From JBBIQS01 sp037442205 (GTDB lineage Bacteria; Myxococcota; Myxococcia; Myxococcales; UBA5297), in assembly GCA_037442205.1 (NCBI GenBank), contig JBBIQS010000062.1, positions 1-48,539 of the forward strand: a stretch of DNA of 48,539 bases. Direction: 5' to 3'. The position numbers and the translations under genes were made by a program. Under the pieces are notes generated by a model. That model made no database searches. It was not told the origin of the DNA and was given only the letters and a program-made list of their open reading frames with translations. Positions 44,523 through 48,539 of this stretch are shown one piece after another; within the stretch, counting starts at the first letter, position 1, and each line of letters starts with the position of its first letter.

Positions 44523-47500
44523 ATGGCCATCGACGAAAAGGACCTCCACCGCGGCACGCTGCAGCTCGAAGCCACGCTGCGTCCGTCGTCCTCGGCGCAG
44601 CCGTCGGCCGGGCCGGACCCTGAGCACGACGTCACCCCGGAGGTCGCCGGCCGCTACACCGTCAAAGGCGAGCAGGGCCGCGGCGGAATCGGCCGGGTGC
44701 TGATCGCCGTCGACGAGCACGTCGGCCGCGAGATCGCCATCAAGGAGCTGCTGGCCGACGACAGCCCCGGGACGCCTTCCACCGGCGGCCGCTCGTCAAC
44801 CGCCGCCAGCTCCCGCTTCCTGCGCGAGGCCCGCCTCACCGGCCAGCTCGAGCATCCGTCGATCGTCCCGGTCCACGAGGTCGGCAAGCGCCCCGACGGC
44901 ACCCTCTACTACACGATGCGGCTGGTGCGCGGACGGACCATGGCCAAGGCCATCGCCGAAGCCCACGGGGTCGCCGAGCGGCTGCGGCTCTTGCCCCACC
45001 TGGCCAACCTCTGCTCGGCCATCGCCTACGCCCACGGCCGCGGCGTGCTCCACCGCGACATCAAGCCGCACAACGTGATGATCGGCGAGCTCAACGAGAC
45101 GGTGGTCCTGGACTGGGGACTGGCCAAGGTCAAGGGCGCCTCGGAGAAGGAGGACCGGCGCTTCCAGCGGCAGATGGAGGTCCTCAAGCAGGCCGCCGCC
45201 GGCAACACCGTCGACGGCGAGGCGCTGGGCACCCCGGAGTACATGCCTCCGGAGCAGGCCTGGGGCGAGCTGGATCGGGTCGACGAGCACAGCGACGTCT
45301 ATTCCATCGGCGCGGTGCTCTACGAGCTGCTCACCGGCCGGCCGCCATTCACCGGCCACGGCGCCTTCGACGTGCTGGACAAGGTCAAGCGCTACGGCGA
45401 CGGCAAGGAGTCGCTGGCCAAGGTCCTCGCGCTCGAGCCGCTGGCGCCGCCGGAGCTGGCGGCCATCGCCGAGAAGGCGCTCTTCCCCCAGATCCACGGG
45501 CGCTACCAGACCGCCAGGGCGCTGCTCGAGGATCTCAACGCCTTCATGGCCGGCGGGCGGGTGTCGGCCTACGTCTACGGCGCCGGCGAGCTCATCAAGC
45601 GCTTCGTCACGCAGCACAAGGCGATCACCGCGCTGGCGGCGGCGCTGCTCCTGGTGCTGCTGATCGGCTCGCCGATGTTGCTCAAGCTGTGGCGCGAGGC
45701 GCAGGCGCAGAAGGAGATGGCGCACCGCTACCTGTCGTCGGCCTACCAGGAGAAGGCGGAGCAGCTGATCCAGCAGGGCGATCCGCTGGCGGCCAAGATC
45801 TTCGCCGCCGCCGCGCTGGACCACAGTCCCTACAACCCCAACGGCGAGGACTTCGCCGGCGAGAAGGTCCTGCGGCAGGAAGCTGCCGGAGCCCAGCTGG
45901 CCTCGCTGCAGTCAACGCTCTACTCCGCCGCACAGGGCATGGCCGCTCACCAGCGCACGCTGCTCGGGCATGACAGGGCGGTCCCGGCGCTGGCCTTCGG
46001 GCCGGGCGGGAAGTTACTGGCCAGCGGCGGCTCCGACAAGACCGTCCGGCTCTGGGATCCGCAGTCGGGCAAGGAGCTTGGGCGCGCCGAGGGCCTGGCC
46101 AAGGGAGTGCTGGCGTTGGCCATTGCGCCCGATGGCAAGCGCATCGCCAGCGCTGGGCTCGAGTCGTCGATCCGCCTCTGGGATGGGGAGCTCAAGGCGC
46201 TGGGCACCCTGGGCGACGAGAAGACCGGGTTCTTCGCGGTGGCTTTCTCGCCCGACTCCAAGCTGCTGGCCGCCGCCAGCCGCGAGGGAAATCTGTGGCT
46301 GTTCGACGTCGAGCGCGGCGTGCCGGTGGCCAAGCTCGGTCAGGAGCTGCCGGTGCTCGAGGGGAACCAGGTTCCGTTCGCCTTCGCCCCGGATGGCCGG
46401 ACGCTGGCGGTGGCCCGGCCCGACGACGCCATCGAGCTGCGCGAGCTGGAGGGCGACCATCCGCCGCGGCTGCTGCGCGGGCACGAGCGGCCGGTGCGCT
46501 CACTTTTCTTCTCTCCCGATGGCAGGCAGTTGATCTCGCTGGGAGAGGATCAGACGGTGCGGCTGTGGGACGCGTCGCGCGGATCGGTGGCGGACATCGT
46601 GCCGCTGGGTGCGGTCAAGGCGCGGGCCTTCGCCGGGCGCTTCGAGGCCGAGGGACTGGAGCTGATGGCCCTGGCCGAGCAGGAGACGACCGAGATCTGG
46701 TCCGTCGAGCGCAGCCGGCGGGAGGCGCTCCTGCGCGGCCACGAGGGGCAAGTGCGCGCGCTGGCCTTTGCGCCAGATGGCGCGACCCTGGCCACCAGCG
46801 GCATGGACGGCCGGATCCAGCTCTGGAAGATCGGGGCCCGCGGGCGCTCGCAGCGGCTGTCGGGCCACTCGGAGCCGGTGGTCTCGATCCAGAGGGTGGG
46901 CGACGGAGGCGTGCTGGCCAGCGCCGGCCGCGACCGGATCGTCCGGCTGTGGGACTTGCGAGAGAAGTCCTCGATGGCCGAGGTCCGCGCTGCCGACGAG
47001 GAGCTGACGGCGCTGGCGGTCTCGCCGGACGGTGAGCGGTTCCTGGCCATCGCTCGCGACGGCACCGCGGCGCTGTGGGCACGCTCGGCGAAGCCGTTGG
47101 GCCGGCTGCCGAAGGATGCCTCCACCGCAATCGCGGCGGCCTTCTCGCCCGATGGAAAGTCGGTGGCTACCGCGCATCGCGACGGGAAGATCCGGCTCTG
47201 GAACGGCTTCGACGCCTCGCCCGCGGGAATGCTCGAGGGGCACGAGAGCGCGGCGATGGGCCTGGCCTTCTCGCCGGACGGAACCGAGCTCGCCTCGACC
47301 GGCGCCGACAACACGCTGCGGCTGTGGAATCTCGGCTCTGCGCAGCAGCCGCGAACCCTGCACCTGTCAGCCTCGGTGCGCACGGTGGCCTTCTCGCCCG
47401 ACGGGGCCACGCTGGCGGTCTCGGACAACTCGTGGGCGATCAGCTTGATCGATCGCAGGGCGCTGACCATCCGAACGAAGCTGAGCGGCCACCGGGACGC

Positions 47501-47804
47501 GGCGCGGGTGCTGGTCTTCTCGCCGGACGGCAGGACGCTGGCCTCGGCGGGAGGCTCGGACGAGACGGTGCGGCTGTGGGACGTGGGCGAGGGGCGGCTG
47601 CGGCAGCTGTTCCGGCTCTCGGACACCGCGCGCTCGGTCGCGTTCGTGGAGTCGGGGACGGCGCTGGCGGTGGCCGACGGCAACGACGTGGTGCTCTATC
47701 CGCTGGCCCCGGACCTGTGGAAGCGCGAGCCGAAGGCGCTGCTGGAGGAGGCCGAGGGCGAGGCGGGGATGGCGCTGGAGGGGTTTGGGCTGCGGCCCAG
47801 GTAA
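44523..47804 (+). CDS. Membrane Ser/Thr protein kinase with C-terminal WD40 repeats
   Basis: 1093 residues. The kinase domain (about 43-350) has the Gly loop GRGGIG, Lys74 in IAIKE, Glu102 in FLREARL, HRDIKPHN (Asp179, Asn184), DWG in place of DFG (Asp197), and an APE-like GTPEYMPPEQ. DWG is usual in bacterial Pkn-type kinases. One membrane helix (about 369-389) follows. From about residue 490 come WD40-like blades (LAFSPDGTELAS, VRLWDVG and similar). The kinase is thus cytosolic and the propeller on the opposite membrane side. Substrate and ligand are unknown. ATG 44523 has GGGGAG upstream; an upstream start would add 25 odd residues. Confidence 0.9.
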   Translation: MAIDEKDLHRGTLQLEATLRPSSSAQPSAGPDPEHDVTPEVAGRYTVKGEQGRGGIGRVLIAVDEHVGREIAIKELLADDSPGTPSTGGRSSTAASSRFLREARLTGQLEHPSIVPVHEVGKRPDGTLYYTMRLVRGRTMAKAIAEAHGVAERLRLLPHLANLCSAIAYAHGRGVLHRDIKPHNVMIGELNETVVLDWGLAKVKGASEKEDRRFQRQMEVLKQAAAGNTVDGEALGTPEYMPPEQAWGELDRVDEHSDVYSIGAVLYELLTGRPPFTGHGAFDVLDKVKRYGDGKESLAKVLALEPLAPPELAAIAEKALFPQIHGRYQTARALLEDLNAFMAGGRVSAYVYGAGELIKRFVTQHKAITALAAALLLVLLIGSPMLLKLWREAQAQKEMAHRYLSSAYQEKAEQLIQQGDPLAAKIFAAAALDHSPYNPNGEDFAGEKVLRQEAAGAQLASLQSTLYSAAQGMAAHQRTLLGHDRAVPALAFGPGGKLLASGGSDKTVRLWDPQSGKELGRAEGLAKGVLALAIAPDGKRIASAGLESSIRLWDGELKALGTLGDEKTGFFAVAFSPDSKLLAAASREGNLWLFDVERGVPVAKLGQELPVLEGNQVPFAFAPDGRTLAVARPDDAIELRELEGDHPPRLLRGHERPVRSLFFSPDGRQLISLGEDQTVRLWDASRGSVADIVPLGAVKARAFAGRFEAEGLELMALAEQETTEIWSVERSRREALLRGHEGQVRALAFAPDGATLATSGMDGRIQLWKIGARGRSQRLSGHSEPVVSIQRVGDGGVLASAGRDRIVRLWDLREKSSMAEVRAADEELTALAVSPDGERFLAIARDGTAALWARSAKPLGRLPKDASTAIAAAFSPDGKSVATAHRDGKIRLWNGFDASPAGMLEGHESAAMGLAFSPDGTELASTGADNTLRLWNLGSAQQPRTLHLSASVRTVAFSPDGATLAVSDNSWAISLIDRRALTIRTKLSGHRDAARVLVFSPDGRTLASAGGSDETVRLWDVGEGRLRQLFRLSDTARSVAFVESGTALAVADGNDVVLYPLAPDLWKREPKALLEEAEGEAGMALEGFGLRPR

Positions 47805-47861
47805 CCTCGGAGCGAGCCAGCCAGAAATCCGGTCGGCCCGAGCGCGGGACCGCAGGCCCGA

Positions 47862-47879
47862 AGTCGAGGGCCTTCGACT
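47862..47879. repeat. REP-like palindromic intergenic element, copy D
   Basis: AGTCGAGGG directly followed by CCTTCGACT, a 9-bp inverted repeat with one G-T pair. It shares the core of copies A and C and has the related tail CTCGACAGGCTCGGCCTCCGCTCAGG. It lies between convergent genes ending at 47804 (+) and 47937 (-). Confidence 0.55.
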
Positions 47880-47936
47880 CCGGCCTCGACAGGCTCGGCC
47901 TCCGCTCAGGCCGAAACGGTAGCAGCTCGGAGGGCT

Positions 47937-48539
47937 TCAGCTCGTGCGCTGGAGCATCGGCACCAGCGGCAGGTAGAACCGCCGCAGGAAGGCCGGGTTG
48001 TTCTCCTCGAACAGAAGGTTGGCCACCCGGTCGGCCTCGCCGATGAAGGCGCCCTCGAAGTAGCAGATCAGGTCCGAGGAGCGGGCGACCGAGCCGGTGG
48101 TCTCGTAGTTGGCGCAGCCGCACCAGTGGGAGCAGCGCTCGCGAAGCTCGCAGTCGCGGCACTTGGGCTCGACTCGGGCCTTGGAGCGCCGCAGCGCGTT
48201 GCGCTTCTTGAGGTCTAGCCCGCGCTCGAGGTCGCCGATGCACAGCTCCTCGTTGTCGTCCTGGTTCACCAGCCGGTCGCAGGGATAGATCCGGCCGCTG
48301 GGCGCGATCGCCAGCTCGTCGCAGCCGAAGCCGCACTGGGCGATCGGCCGGCCGCTGCCCTCCAGCAGGTGGGTGATGATCTTCCCGTTGAGCGGATCGA
48401 CCCGCAGGTCGCAGCCGCGCCGGAAGTGGAACAGCATCCGCTCGCCCAGCGCCAGCAGCCCGGCCTCGAACCGCTCGCGCGCCGGCTCGTCCCAATTCCC
48501 CAGGTAGTTCGGCGAGAAGTAGAGGTTGCGCGCCCCCAG
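47937..48539 (-). CDS. Radical-SAM enzyme, SPASM-domain part (N-terminus off the window)
   Basis: The open frame runs past the right edge; about 200 C-terminal residues are visible (stop at 47937-47939). Cys-rich SPASM pattern: CGFGCDELAIAPSGRIYPC, then CRDCELRERCSHWCGC, which would bind extra [4Fe-4S] clusters as in peptide- or sulfatase-maturing enzymes. The radical-SAM core (CxxxCxxC) lies outside the window. No precursor peptide gene was found in the part seen, so the substrate is unknown. It converges on the kinase gene. Confidence 0.75.
   Translation of the reverse strand: MGARNLYFSPNYLGNWDEPARERFEAGLLALGERMLFHFRRGCDLRVDPLNGKIITHLLEGSGRPIAQCGFGCDELAIAPSGRIYPCDRLVNQDDNEELCIGDLERGLDLKKRNALRRSKARVEPKCRDCELRERCSHWCGCANYETTGSVARSSDLICYFEGAFIGEADRVANLLFEENNPAFLRRFYLPLVPMLQRTS

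Overview
The window is GC-rich throughout and looks like a chromosomal segment of a Myxococcota (deltaproteobacterial) genome. Three things in the sequence point there: a secreted trypsin-like protease ending in a MYXO-CTERM-like tail (Cys cluster, hydrophobic helix, Arg run), Myxococcus-type Cys-rich repeats (CGNG..D.GE.CDDGN) in a large surface lipoprotein, and a eukaryote-like Ser/Thr kinase fused to WD40 repeats. The genus cannot be fixed from sequence alone.

Region 1 (1-5004) is core translation machinery in the classical order: infC (last codons only), rpmI, rplT, pheS, pheT, ihfA, then tRNA-Pro(GGG) with its own promoter and terminator. Region 2 (5133-8215) is an accessory patch just past the tRNA: a SUKH/SMI1-like gene, two unrecognised genes (one with membrane segments), a DUF1761-type membrane protein, and about 575 bp without a convincing gene.

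Region 3 (8216-17889) is the most interesting part. A 1351-residue protein has the architecture of the Pls/PosA family, whose founder is epsilon-poly-L-lysine synthetase: adenylation, carrier, then three membrane/soluble repeat modules. Its substrate pocket reads as lysine-like. It overlaps an Sfp-type phosphopantetheinyl transferase. A di-metal aminopeptidase of the M20/M28/M42 type, coupled to a lipoprotein, faces it 7 bp away. An outer-membrane barrel gene lies divergently upstream and an OPT-family transporter lies beyond. Together these suggest a locus that makes, and may trim, a cationic amino-acid homopolymer or short isopeptide.

Region 4 (18179-32963) holds an RND efflux adaptor and pump, a PIN/RHH toxin-antitoxin pair, a fused metallopeptidase/beta-propeller/outer-membrane-barrel protein, a small unknown gene, and a 1873-residue lipoprotein. 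That lipoprotein combines an amidohydrolase, calcium-binding-type repeats, four tandem ~195-residue units and a lamin-tail domain. Region 5 (33133-37501) holds a metallophosphoesterase, a chemoreceptor, apt and a small zinc-ribbon protein.

Region 6 (37633-41849) contains two tandem metallo-beta-lactamase-fold genes. The second is split exactly inside its HxHxDH metal motif by a complete 2419-bp IS66-family element with an 8-bp target duplication. Region 7 (41910-48539) holds the MYXO-CTERM protease, an unknown protein with one CxxCG motif, the kinase-WD40 protein and the C-terminal part of a radical-SAM/SPASM protein. A family of short palindromic intergenic sequences (core AGTCGAGGG/CCCTCGACT) recurs at four gene ends, three of them between convergent genes.
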